Assembly: GCA_030055595.1 (NCBI GenBank) | Contig: JASFYH010000003.1 | Coordinates: 1-64,000, forward strand | DNA: 64,000 nucleotides | Direction: 5' to 3' | Source of the DNA: Archaeoglobales archaeon | GTDB taxonomy: Archaea > Halobacteriota > Archaeoglobi > Archaeoglobales > Archaeoglobaceae | Shown: positions 27,805 through 35,394 of the stretch, in pieces | Position numbering within the stretch: the stretch's first letter is position 1 | Layout of the letters: the number at the start of each line of letters is the position of its first letter | Program-made: the position numbers and the translations under genes | The notes under the pieces: generated by a model | Told to the model about the DNA's origin: nothing | Seen by the model: only the letters and a program-made list of their open reading frames with translations | The model's database searches: none

Positions 27805-28410
27805 ATGCCTAAAAGGATCTTTGAAAATTCGACTGTTCTGTTGATACCTCCCGCATTTTATTTCGTTTTCAGAGCGATTTTAGACCCGAAAAACGTCTTT
27901 AACTATCCTGGAGACTACTGCGTTCATGCGGTTCTATACTTCTTGTCTTTCCTTGTCTTCCCCGCTTTCTATCTTAGGCTTAAAAATCAAAAACTCGGCT
28001 TATTTTGTAGTAAAAAATCATTTCTTGCAGGCTTATTCGCCTACATTCCCTTCCTACCGTTTTTCTTATTCCTTTTCGGTCCTGTTCTTGGGGCAACTGG
28101 CAAGGGAATTGAGTTGCTCATACTCCTGATTCTGATGTGCCTAAATGTTTCTGCAGTGGATTTTTACGTTTGGCGTGTATGGCAGGCAAATTTCAATAAA
28201 TTTGCTGGCTTTGCGGTCTGGCTGATCGTTCACATTCCAGAATCAATTTTCCTTGCTCAATACGGAATCCCAAAGGTCTTATTTTTTATGATAACCACTG
28301 GAGTTGTTTTTTCAGAAGTTTACGATAAAACGAGATGCGTTGGCGGTTTAATGGCGGGGCATGTGGCGATAAACGTTGGAATGGCTTTGGTCAGAGGGGA
28401 GTGGTGGTAG
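27805..28410 (+). CDS. CPBP-like intramembrane protein with degenerate motifs
   Basis: 201 residues with six or so membrane helices. The C-terminal GGLMAGHVAINVGMAL looks like the HxxxN motif of CPBP intramembrane proteases, WLIVHIPES like their FxxxH motif, and VDFYVWRVWQ sits where EExxxR would be, so the first motif is not conserved. It may therefore be inactive or only distantly related. The last five codons (RGEWW) overlap the 3' end of the RNase P RNA gene on the other strand. TATA-like TTATTAATAAAC lies before the ATG. Confidence 0.6.
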   Translation: MPKRIFENSTVLLIPPAFYFVFRAILDPKNVFNYPGDYCVHAVLYFLSFLVFPAFYLRLKNQKLGLFCSKKSFLAGLFAYIPFLPFFLFLFGPVLGATGKGIELLILLILMCLNVSAVDFYVWRVWQANFNKFAGFAVWLIVHIPESIFLAQYGIPKVLFFMITTGVVFSEVYDKTRCVGGLMAGHVAINVGMALVRGEWW

Positions 28411-28644
28411 TAAGCCCCCTTCTGTTCCGACGGCATCAGTCTCAGCGGACTTGCCTTGCACCCGGTGGCGGGCGAGAATTTCAACCAGCAAGGGTGATCT
28501 CTGCCCTTCGGCTTCATCGCATTTCCCCCTGCCGGGGTTTTTCTGTTCCTGCCCGATCTCCTCTCGGAGATGCTCCTTGCGGAGCCCACCTTCACGGGTG
28601 GGGGGACTTTCCTCCTTTCGGTAAGCCGTCCACCACCGCTCCCC
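28396..28644 (-). ncRNA. rnpB: RNase P RNA
   Basis: On the minus strand, about 249 bases. The 5' end GGGGAGCGGTGGTGG pairs with the 3' end CCACCACTCCCC to form P1. GAGGAAAGTCCCCCCACC after it is the conserved CR-I core, and GAACAGAAGGGGGCTTAC near the 3' end is CR-V. Such short length fits the reduced type M RNase P RNA known for methanococci and Archaeoglobus. It processes the 5' ends of tRNAs with its protein subunits. The three overlapping ORFs in the track here are shadows. Ends are set from P1 pairing and may be off by a few bases. Confidence 0.93.
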
Positions 28645-28709
28645 ATAGTTGTAGTTGCAAAGGCATAAAATCTTTAAGGCGAGAGTAGTAGCAAGGCAAA
28701 GGTGAGGCG

Positions 28710-29093
28710 ATGATCTTTCAGGGAAGGAGTAGAAGGAAGGCTACTGGAGGATTTTACAGGGCACACAGGAAGAAAAGAAAATACGAACTTGGTGGAGAGC
28801 AAGTGCTGACGACGATTGGTGATAGGAAAGCGAAGAAGGAGAGAATGATGGGGGGAAGCTACAAGCTAAAATTGTTTGCGGATAAATACGCAAACGTTTA
28901 CGATCCCGCTCAGAAGAAAGTCATAAAGGTTGCGATCAAAAGCGTAGTCGAGAATCCCGCCCACGTTCACTACGTAAGGCATGGAGTCATTACAAAAGGA
29001 GCCATAATACAAACCGAAATCGGAAAGGCAAAGGTTACAAACCGTCCCAGCCAAGAAGGAATTATAAATGCGGTTTTAATAGAGAAAACATAG
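28710..29093 (+). CDS. rps8e: Small-subunit ribosomal protein S8e
   Basis: 127 residues, typical archaeal length. The start MIFQGRSRRKATGGFYRAHRKKR and the middle NPAHVHYVRHGVITKGAIIQTE are diagnostic. It binds rRNA in the 30S subunit. AAAGGTGAGGCG just before the ATG is the ribosome site, and GCATAAAATCTTTAAG about 35-45 bases upstream is TATA-like. The first bases of its promoter abut the 5' end of the divergent RNase P RNA. Its stop codon lies at the foot of a strong hairpin (next entry). Confidence 0.95.
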   Translation: MIFQGRSRRKATGGFYRAHRKKRKYELGGEQVLTTIGDRKAKKERMMGGSYKLKLFADKYANVYDPAQKKVIKVAIKSVVENPAHVHYVRHGVITKGAIIQTEIGKAKVTNRPSQEGIINAVLIEKT

Positions 29094-29160
29094 GGGGCGC
29101 CAAAAAAATCACAGTTGCATCGGCGGCGGGATCGATGCCAACGTTATAGCGACGCCCCTA
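29093..29160 (+). ncRNA. Candidate structured RNA element downstream of rps8e
   Basis: Beginning at the last base of the rps8e stop codon, GGGGGCG pairs with CGCCCCT (29153-29159). Inside, GTTGCATCG (29114-29122) pairs with CGATGC-C-AAC (29133-29142) with one bulged C, leaving an A-rich internal loop. The result is a two-tier hairpin of about 67 bases with GC-rich stems in an AT-rich gap. It could be a small stable RNA (the shape recalls an H/ACA guide, though no k-turn is visible), a 3' UTR processing element, or a transcript end structure. The type is not decided. Confidence 0.4.
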
Positions 29161-29398
29161 AGATCGTAGTTTCTTTAAATTAATAAACCTTTCGGGCAAG
29201 CATTTCGGAATGCTATAATTTTTATAAAAGCTCGAAAGTTAAGCCAATATCTGCTAAAAGCTTCTTGCTGAACTAAAGTGTTTACAAGGTCTTTATCCGG
29301 TAGCTGAAGCGAATTTAATGGATTTCAATTACAGCAGCCTGTGGGGATTTGGATTTCGTGAGAGCTAAGAGCTAATCCCAAATATAAAAATTGGAAAT
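29161..29398. other. Intergenic region between rps8e and mtd
   Basis: 238 bases between convergent transcripts. I see no gene, no tRNA and no repeat; only AT-rich runs near 29170 and 29220, one of which (AATTTTTATAAAAG) is TATA-like but has no gene after it on either strand. Confidence 0.4.
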
Positions 29399-30223
29399 TT
29401 ATTGTGGCTTGCTCACAAGTTCGGTCTTAGACAAAACCTTGCCCTCTCTCGAATGCGGATTCCTGAATAACTTATCTCCATATTTCTCGATCTCTCTTGC
29501 CTCATCAGCAAGCTTCGCTGCTATGTGCATCATTTCATGTGCTGAGGCTACCAAGGGAACATAGACGTTGTAGTCCTTCTCAACGAAGCATCCACGAACG
29601 TTAATGTCCGCAACCTTCTCTGCAATGAAGTATGCCGCCATAGCCTTAGCCTTTGCATATGGATTGCTGAACTTGCCCGCTTCAACCGCCTTCTCTGCAG
29701 TAACGATGATCTGTGGCAATTCTGGCTTCTTTCCCGCCTTGAGATCTTCAATAACCTTGTCTATTGCCTCCTGAACAACTCTCAAAGCTCCAGTTGCAGC
29801 AAGAACTTTGAGAACGTCCGCATTAAAGAGTGCCATCTCACTTGGATCCAAGAATTCCCTCCTCGCACCGATCATCGAGTCCGCATTAAGGAAGATGTAG
29901 CCAAATCCCTTCTCTTTCAGCTCATCCTTTGCCTTCTTAGCGGGAGCATCGCTTATCACTATAACTGGCTTCCCGGCAAATGCTTCTCTTGCAGCCTTTG
30001 GTCCTGGCAAAGCTGCATTTGGCGATGCAACAATGATCAGATCAGGATTGAACTCCTTAAGCTTTTCCGCGACAACCGCTTCTTCTGGTTGCATTTTTGC
30101 ACCGCTTGTTACGACACGAACTTCGATGTCTTCTCTGTCCGCCCTTTCGTCAAGCAAATATTCGAGAATTACTGCGGTGCCAATCGCACCCATCTTCAAA
30201 ACTCCTACCTTCACCTTGCTCAT
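29399..30223 (-). CDS. mtd: F420-dependent methylene-tetrahydromethanopterin dehydrogenase
   Basis: 274 residues from MSKVKVGVLKMGAIGTAVI, the family start; a TATA-like GTATTAAATACG lies about 27 bases before it, so the longer track ORF is wrong. Mtd interconverts methylene- and methenyl-tetrahydromethanopterin with F420. EYLLDERADREDIEVRVVTSGAKM, PGPKAAREAF, YIFLNADSMIGARREFLDP and ASAHEMMHIAAKLADEAREIEKYGD are characteristic. In Archaeoglobales it works in C1 oxidation to CO2 or the reverse. Its promoter lies between it and the hypB-like gene, so it may be expressed alone at high level. Confidence 0.95.
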   Translation of the reverse strand: MSKVKVGVLKMGAIGTAVILEYLLDERADREDIEVRVVTSGAKMQPEEAVVAEKLKEFNPDLIIVASPNAALPGPKAAREAFAGKPVIVISDAPAKKAKDELKEKGFGYIFLNADSMIGARREFLDPSEMALFNADVLKVLAATGALRVVQEAIDKVIEDLKAGKKPELPQIIVTAEKAVEAGKFSNPYAKAKAMAAYFIAEKVADINVRGCFVEKDYNVYVPLVASAHEMMHIAAKLADEAREIEKYGDKLFRNPHSREGKVLSKTELVSKPQ

Positions 30224-30258
30224 AGCACAAGAAATGAGTAAGGCGTATTTAATACTTC

Positions 30259-30996
30259 TCATTCTTTGCAAATTAAAAATCTTGCAAGCTCTTCTTTAAG
30301 AACCCCATTATAATCCTGAATCCTCCCCACGAATTCTTCAATACTCGGATCAAACTGCAGACACTCAACCCTTATATCGAATTCCTCTCCAAGTTCTTTT
30401 ACAGGTTCAAGCTCTCCAAATGGATAAATTCGCCCATTGGTGGTATTTAAGAAACTCATGTTTGCCAAAATCATCTTGGGCTTCAATCCCAAGTCGAACA
30501 AGTAATCAAGCATGTGCTTTACAATCTTCAAGGACAGTTTCGAAGGCAACGTTACCAAATAGATCTCAGGATCCAAAACTCTGCTAAGCGTTAGAAGCTC
30601 TTCTCCCATCCCCGGAGGTGTGTCGATAACAACCAGATCTTCTTTAACATTTGCAAGTCCTAACAAGGACTCAACAACGTTTCCCTCATCTTTTCCGGGC
30701 AAAACAACGTAGTGATCGCCAACAAGACCTCCAATGCTGTAAATCGACAGGTTGCTGACTAAAAATGGCTCAATTCCCTCTTTGCTCACTTCATGCAGTT
30801 TATTGATCCCAAAAAGCTTTAAAGTTGAGTTTCCATAAATGTCGAGGTCAATTAAAGCGGTTTTCTGCCTTTCACTCAGATTAAGTGCAATTAATGACGC
30901 AATTGTGCTCTTTCCAACCCCTCCTTTTGCACTCATTACCGCAATGACCTTCTTTGCCTTAAATCTACTCTTAGCCATCTCGAGTATCGGGTTCAT
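30259..30996 (-). CDS. MinD-type ATPase HypB, hydrogenase nickel insertion
   Basis: 245 residues with a Mrp/MinD fold: VMSAKGGVGKSTIASLIALNL is the deviant Walker A and LVVIDTPPGMGEELLTLSR the Walker B/switch region. In Thermococcales an ATPase of this type, next to hypA, replaces the GTPase HypB and forms a complex with HypA that loads nickel into [NiFe] hydrogenase. The same arrangement holds here: its ATG overlaps the hypA stop by four bases, and hydrogenase genes lie divergent. I see no cysteine pair typical of Fe-S carrier Mrp proteins, which favours the HypB role. Confidence 0.78.
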   Translation of the reverse strand: MNPILEMAKSRFKAKKVIAVMSAKGGVGKSTIASLIALNLSERQKTALIDLDIYGNSTLKLFGINKLHEVSKEGIEPFLVSNLSIYSIGGLVGDHYVVLPGKDEGNVVESLLGLANVKEDLVVIDTPPGMGEELLTLSRVLDPEIYLVTLPSKLSLKIVKHMLDYLFDLGLKPKMILANMSFLNTTNGRIYPFGELEPVKELGEEFDIRVECLQFDPSIEEFVGRIQDYNGVLKEELARFLICKE

Positions 30997-31400
30997 ATCT
31001 CGACCGCCTCCACCTTTATCGAGGAATCGACTTCAAAGTCGTGCGAGGAACACTTCGGACACTTTGCGAATGTTGTAATTAGAGCGGGGACCACGTGGAG
31101 TGGATTTTCTTCTCCAAAGTCTCTTAAAATCGGTTCAAGCTGAGATCTTATGTCTTTGAGCGTAAATTTGTTTCCGCAAGCCCTACAGCTGAAGTTCTGA
31201 TCCCTTACAATCACTTCAAGTTCCGCATCCGCAATCTTAGAGTCCTTCTTGATCACATTGAAGGCTTCCCGCAGAATTTCAACTTCGAGCATCGATAGTG
31301 AGGGAATTGACAGCAAAACTTTCTTAACTTTAGCATTTCTTTCGAGTGCCCACTTCTCAACACTGCTCACCACTGACATAGCTATAGCCCATTCGTGCAT
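30993..31400 (-). CDS. hypA: Hydrogenase nickel-incorporation protein HypA
   Basis: 135 residues. It begins MHEWAIAMSVV, where the N-terminal Met-His-Glu binds nickel, and has the zinc site FSCRACGNKF about residue 72 and FAKCPKCSSHDFEV near residue 112. The insert between the two cysteine pairs (about 40 residues) is longer than in bacteria, as in Thermococcales. HypA hands nickel to the large hydrogenase subunit. It is divergent from the hydrogenase operon and heads a transcript with the MinD-type HypB. TATA-like CTTTTTAAATACCCC lies about 28 bases before the ATG. Confidence 0.93.
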   Translation of the reverse strand: MHEWAIAMSVVSSVEKWALERNAKVKKVLLSIPSLSMLEVEILREAFNVIKKDSKIADAELEVIVRDQNFSCRACGNKFTLKDIRSQLEPILRDFGEENPLHVVPALITTFAKCPKCSSHDFEVDSSIKVEAVEI

Positions 31401-31513
31401 GAAATTGCGAAGCTTTGGGGGTATTTAAAAAGTTCGAGACGTGCGAAGATTATAAGTTAGTTATTACTTTTTATGTTTCAAATGCGAGAACTTTAAAAAG
31501 CCAATTTTTCGTA

Positions 31514-31570
31514 ATCTATTTATATTCTCGTGTTTTCCGCAAACCATAGCCTTAGAGGGTGGTAGCTTTG
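31514..31570 (+). promoter_or_regulatory. Promoter and leader of the hydrogenase operon
   Basis: CTATTTATATTC near 31516-31527 is TATA-like, and AGAGGGTGGTAG just before the chosen ATG at 31571 is a ribosome site. The divergent hypA promoter is about 85 bases to the left. No clear inverted repeat is seen between them. Confidence 0.55.
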
Positions 31571-32542
31571 ATGGGAAAAAAGATTAAAAAGGAGAATTTG
31601 AAAAAGCTGTTCGATGATATAAGCAAGGAATACAGAGTCATTGCCCCCGTAAAAAGAAAAGACGACTACGTGCTAATGGAAGTCAAAGATTTCAGCGAAG
31701 TTGCATTGGACTATCCAACAACAGTTCTACCGCCAAAGAAATTCATAATGCCCTACAAAGAGCCAATTTTTGCTTTGGATGGCGGAGAATTTAAAGAAAT
31801 CATCCCAGAAGAAAAGATAGCATTCTTTGGATTGCACATGTGCGACGTAAACGCCATCGGGAGACTTGACTTGGTTTTCTGGAACGATCCATATTACAAG
31901 GCAAGGCGTGAGAAAATGCTCGTCGTAGGAATTTCGTGCAAGCCAATCGAGACTTGCTTCTGCAAGTCAACTGGAGCAAATGTGCTAACCAACGCATGTG
32001 ATCTTTTCCTTAAAGCTGATGGGGACAGCTACGTAGGATTTTCGATGACTGAAAAGGGCAGAAAACTTCTTTCACAGCTCTACTTTGGTCCTGAGACTGT
32101 CGATGTGAAAGAAGTTAAGATCGATTACGATGAAAAGTTGCACCTCGATGTCTATGCTATCGGCAAGAAGATCCTCGAAGACTACAACAATCCCGTATGG
32201 GAAGAAACTGCTAAGAAATGCTTGGCTTGCACGAACTGCACTCTCGTTTGTCCACTATGCTACTGCTTCGATGTTATAGACGAGACTTTCGTTGTGCCGA
32301 ATGAAGGACAAAGAGTGCGTTGCTGGGACTCATGTTTACTGCTGAGCTTCGCAAGAGTTGCGGGAGGGCATAATTTCAGAAAAGACTTGAAGGCAAGATA
32401 CAGAAATGTTTACACTCACAAATTCAAGACATTCGTTGACGAGTTTGGAGTGCCAAGCTGTGTTGGCTGTGGAAGGTGTATAACCTTCTGTCCAGCAGAC
32501 ATAGACATGAGAGAGACGCTATCTAAGTTAGGAGGTGCTTAA
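31571..32542 (+). CDS. Hydrogenase beta subunit, iron-sulfur electron carrier
   Basis: 323 residues from the ATG at 31571, after GAGGGTGG; the GTG at 31559 overlaps that site. The first 200 residues are the family's unique domain with CKPIETCFCKSTG; two ferredoxin-type motifs follow near the C-terminus: CLACTNCTLVCPLCYC and CVGCGRCITFCPADIDM. This is the beta subunit of the sulfhydrogenase/soluble group 3b type hydrogenase, moving electrons between the NiFe-bearing pair and the flavin subunit. Order beta-gamma-delta-alpha with tight spacing identifies the set. It is cytoplasmic. Confidence 0.9.
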   Translation: MGKKIKKENLKKLFDDISKEYRVIAPVKRKDDYVLMEVKDFSEVALDYPTTVLPPKKFIMPYKEPIFALDGGEFKEIIPEEKIAFFGLHMCDVNAIGRLDLVFWNDPYYKARREKMLVVGISCKPIETCFCKSTGANVLTNACDLFLKADGDSYVGFSMTEKGRKLLSQLYFGPETVDVKEVKIDYDEKLHLDVYAIGKKILEDYNNPVWEETAKKCLACTNCTLVCPLCYCFDVIDETFVVPNEGQRVRCWDSCLLLSFARVAGGHNFRKDLKARYRNVYTHKFKTFVDEFGVPSCVGCGRCITFCPADIDMRETLSKLGGA

Positions 32543-32543
32543 A

Positions 32544-33365
32544 ATGGAGAACATATACAAGCCGTTTAAGAGCAAGATTTTGAAGGTAACGGAGCAAACT
32601 TGTGACACCAAGGTCTTCAGACTTGAAGTAAAGGACTTCAAATACTCTCCTGGGCAATTTGTTGAGCTTTCAATTCCCGGAGTTGGCGAGGCTCCGATTT
32701 CGATAACATCGAGCCCGCATGAAGAGGGATACATTGATCTATGCGTCAGGAGAATTGGAACAGTCACAAATGCACTCCACAGAATGAAAGCGGGTGATTA
32801 CGTCTGGATTCGCGGTCCCTACGGCGTTGGATTCCCATTTGAGACAATAAAGGGCAAAGACATCGTTTACGTCGCTGGAGGTATAGGAATGGCTCCGCTA
32901 AGGAGCTCGCTTAACTATGTGCTCCACCACAAGAAGGAATTTGGCAAAATCACAGTGCTCTACGGTGCAAGAACCCCCGCAGATCTGCTTTACAAAGAAG
33001 AATTTGATAGATGGGCTAAGGAGTGCAATTTCCTCGTGACTGTTGACTCTGACAAGCTTCCAGACGGAAAGCCGAGTGGCTGGAAGGGAAACATTGGAGT
33101 TGTTACAACGCTTTTCGCAAAGCTAAACTACTCGATAAAGGATGCAATTGGAATCGTCTGTGGACCACCAGTGATGTATAAGTTCGTCATTCAGGAATTC
33201 AGAAAGGCGGGAATGCCCGATTCCTCGATCTACATATCTCTCGAGAGACACATGAAGTGCGGAGTGGGCAAATGCCAGCACTGTCAGATCAACAACCGCT
33301 ACGTTTGCCTCGATGGACCCGTGTTCAACTATGCAGATGCGAAACAGTTGCCTGAGTCGATATGA
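32544..33365 (+). CDS. Hydrogenase gamma subunit, FAD/NAD(P)-binding
   Basis: 273 residues from the ATG at 32544, following GGAGGTGC; the stop of beta is one base before. A ferredoxin-reductase-like fold: FVELSIPGVGEAPISITSSP binds FAD, YVAGGIGMAPLRSSLNYVL binds NAD(P), and the C-terminal CGVGKCQHCQINNRYVC holds a [2Fe-2S] cluster as in dihydroorotate dehydrogenase electron-transfer subunits. It would exchange electrons with NADP(H). The substrate choice NADPH over NADH is known for the family and not evident from sequence. Confidence 0.9.
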   Translation: MENIYKPFKSKILKVTEQTCDTKVFRLEVKDFKYSPGQFVELSIPGVGEAPISITSSPHEEGYIDLCVRRIGTVTNALHRMKAGDYVWIRGPYGVGFPFETIKGKDIVYVAGGIGMAPLRSSLNYVLHHKKEFGKITVLYGARTPADLLYKEEFDRWAKECNFLVTVDSDKLPDGKPSGWKGNIGVVTTLFAKLNYSIKDAIGIVCGPPVMYKFVIQEFRKAGMPDSSIYISLERHMKCGVGKCQHCQINNRYVCLDGPVFNYADAKQLPESI

Positions 33366-33375
33366 GGTGGTTTGA

Positions 33376-34131
33376 ATGAAACCGAAGGTTGCGATTTTCG
33401 ATCTAACGGATTGTGAAGGTTGCGAAGTTCAGATCGTGAACTCTAAGTTCATAGACAGAGTTCTTGGAGGGGTTGAGTTTGTTCACTTCCGCCTTGGGCA
33501 AAGAGTGAATAGATGGGACAATTTCGATGTTGCCTTCATTGAAGGCGCGGTGATCACAAGCCATGAGCTTGAGCTTGTTAAGAAGATCAGAGAGCACAGC
33601 AAACTCGTCATAGCTTTGGGAAGCTGTGCGTGCTTTGGTGGAATTGCAGCGATAACGAACTTCATGGATAGAGAAGAGGCAAAGAAATACGTGTATGGCG
33701 AGAATGCGGACAAGATCGAGACTCTATACATCAAGCCACTGCCAGAGATCATCAAAGTCGACTTCATGATCCGTGGCTGTCCGATTGTGCCTGAGGACTT
33801 CGAAAGAGTTGTTAGCGATCTATTTGCAGGCAGAATTCCGAGGGAGCACACACGCCCAGTCTGCATGGACTGCAAGAGCAAAGGAAATCCATGCCAGTTG
33901 CTAAAAGGCGTTGCTTGTGCGGGACCAGTAGCCTATGGTGGTTGCGGAGCACCATGCCCCTCTGCTGGAGTGCCCTGCGACGGTTGTAGGGGACCACTTG
34001 AGGATCCCCAGACCACTGCGGAGCTTGAACTTTTGAAGAAGATCGCCTCAAAAGACGACATCATAAGGCTCTTCAGGAAATTTGCCCCAATGGCTCCAAT
34101 CTTTAAAGAAATAGGAGGTGGAAAACTATGA
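33376..34131 (+). CDS. Hydrogenase delta subunit, small iron-sulfur subunit
   Basis: 251 residues. FDLTDCEGCEVQIVN is the proximal cluster start, ALGSCACFGGIAAI and IRGCPIVPEDF complete it, and the C-terminal half has three further cysteine groups (CMDCKSKGNPC, CGAPCPSAGVPCDGC) for extra clusters, as in [NiFe] hydrogenase small subunits. No signal peptide, so it stays inside the cell. Its stop overlaps the alpha subunit ATG by four bases, coupling the heterodimer. Confidence 0.92.
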   Translation: MKPKVAIFDLTDCEGCEVQIVNSKFIDRVLGGVEFVHFRLGQRVNRWDNFDVAFIEGAVITSHELELVKKIREHSKLVIALGSCACFGGIAAITNFMDREEAKKYVYGENADKIETLYIKPLPEIIKVDFMIRGCPIVPEDFERVVSDLFAGRIPREHTRPVCMDCKSKGNPCQLLKGVACAGPVAYGGCGAPCPSAGVPCDGCRGPLEDPQTTAELELLKKIASKDDIIRLFRKFAPMAPIFKEIGGGKL

Positions 34132-35378
34132 TCTACGATGAATACGTAACGCAGATCGAAGGTCATGGAAGAATATACTTCGAGATCAAAGATGGCAAGG
34201 TTGTCGAAGCTCGTCTTGAGATCCACGAAGGTTCAAGGCTTTTCGAGAGCTTCCTTAGAGGAAGAAGGGCGGATGAAGTCCCGCAGATGTCCTCAAGGAT
34301 CTGCGGAGTGTGCCCTGTTCCGCACAACATGGCTGCAATTCAGGCTTTGGAAAATGCAATGGGCATCGAGGCTTCGGAACAGGTAAAGATGCTAAGGAGA
34401 TTCATGCTCTCGTCGCAGATGGTGCAGGATCATGCTCTACATCTCTACGTCCTCGCTGCAGCGGACTACTTGAACGTCAACGGCGTTGCGGACGTTTACG
34501 CAAAGTATCCAGAAGCGGTGAAGAGGTGCATAAGAATAAGAACTGTTGGCAACCGTGGCATTGAGCTTGTAGGCGGTAGAGCGGTTCATCCGGTTAACTC
34601 GATTCCTGGCGGTTTCGCAAAGTTGCCAACGAAGGCAGACATGGAGAAAATTGCTAAGGACTTCAAGAGCATAATGAACGACTGCATAGAGACCTTCAAC
34701 CTGTTTGCAAGCCTTAAGTATCCTGAATTCGAGAGAGCTACTGAGTATCTTGCAATCGACGACGGAAAGCACTTCCCAGTTTATGCTGGAAAACTTGTGA
34801 CAAACAAGGGAGTGAATGCGGAAGCCAAGGACTATAGAAAGCATATTAAAGAAGAGTTCAAGCCATACTCGAACACGAAGTTCTGCACGATCAACGGACA
34901 TGGCTTCCATGTCGGAGCTATTGCAAGGGTTAACCTCTTCAAGGATCGACTGAATCCCACTGCCAAGGAATTGCTTAAGAGCAGTCCAATAAAATTCCCA
35001 AGCGATAATCCGTTCCACAACAACCTTGCTCAGGCACTCGAAATGGTTCACTACTGCGAAGAGGCTATAAAGATCGCTGAAGAGCTTGCGGTGAAACTTA
35101 AGGACGAAGAGAGACCAAAGCAGACAAAGGCTGGAACTGGCGTTGGTGTTGTTGAGGCTCCAAGGGGGACGCTGATCCATGAATACACCGTCGACAATAA
35201 CGGCATTGTGCGTGACGCTAACCTGATCATTCCGACGGGAATGAACACTACGAATATCGAAGAGGATCTATACGCATTGCTTACCGCAAACGTTAACAAG
35301 CCGAAAGAAGAGCTTAAGTGGCTTGCTTGCCAGCTGTTCAGAGCCTACGATCCGTGTTTGTCTTGTTCGACGCATTAA
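34128..35378 (+). CDS. Hydrogenase alpha subunit, NiFe catalytic large subunit
   Basis: 416 residues. QIEGHGRIYFEIKDG is motif L1, SSRICGVCPVPHN about residue 58 holds the first two nickel cysteines, and FRAYDPCLSCSTH the last two. The protein ends exactly at that final histidine. Most [NiFe] large subunits carry a short peptide after it that a dedicated protease removes once nickel is in; here none exists, so no protease step is needed. No hydrogenase protease gene is seen nearby, which agrees. Together with beta, gamma and delta it forms a soluble NADP-linked hydrogenase, possibly also reducing sulfur. Confidence 0.93.
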   Translation: MIYDEYVTQIEGHGRIYFEIKDGKVVEARLEIHEGSRLFESFLRGRRADEVPQMSSRICGVCPVPHNMAAIQALENAMGIEASEQVKMLRRFMLSSQMVQDHALHLYVLAAADYLNVNGVADVYAKYPEAVKRCIRIRTVGNRGIELVGGRAVHPVNSIPGGFAKLPTKADMEKIAKDFKSIMNDCIETFNLFASLKYPEFERATEYLAIDDGKHFPVYAGKLVTNKGVNAEAKDYRKHIKEEFKPYSNTKFCTINGHGFHVGAIARVNLFKDRLNPTAKELLKSSPIKFPSDNPFHNNLAQALEMVHYCEEAIKIAEELAVKLKDEERPKQTKAGTGVGVVEAPRGTLIHEYTVDNNGIVRDANLIIPTGMNTTNIEEDLYALLTANVNKPKEELKWLACQLFRAYDPCLSCSTH

Positions 35379-35394
35379 AATTAAAAATTATTTT

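Noticed and set aside
28320-28688. Three overlapping ORFs on both strands (108, 117 and 82 codons)
   Set aside because: They fall within the RNase P RNA gene; GC-rich structured RNA gives open frames in several phases.
29093-29160. Assignment of the hairpin as an H/ACA guide or fluoride riboswitch
   Set aside because: No k-turn or clear ACA box for the first and no match to the conserved core for the second; kept only as an unnamed structure.
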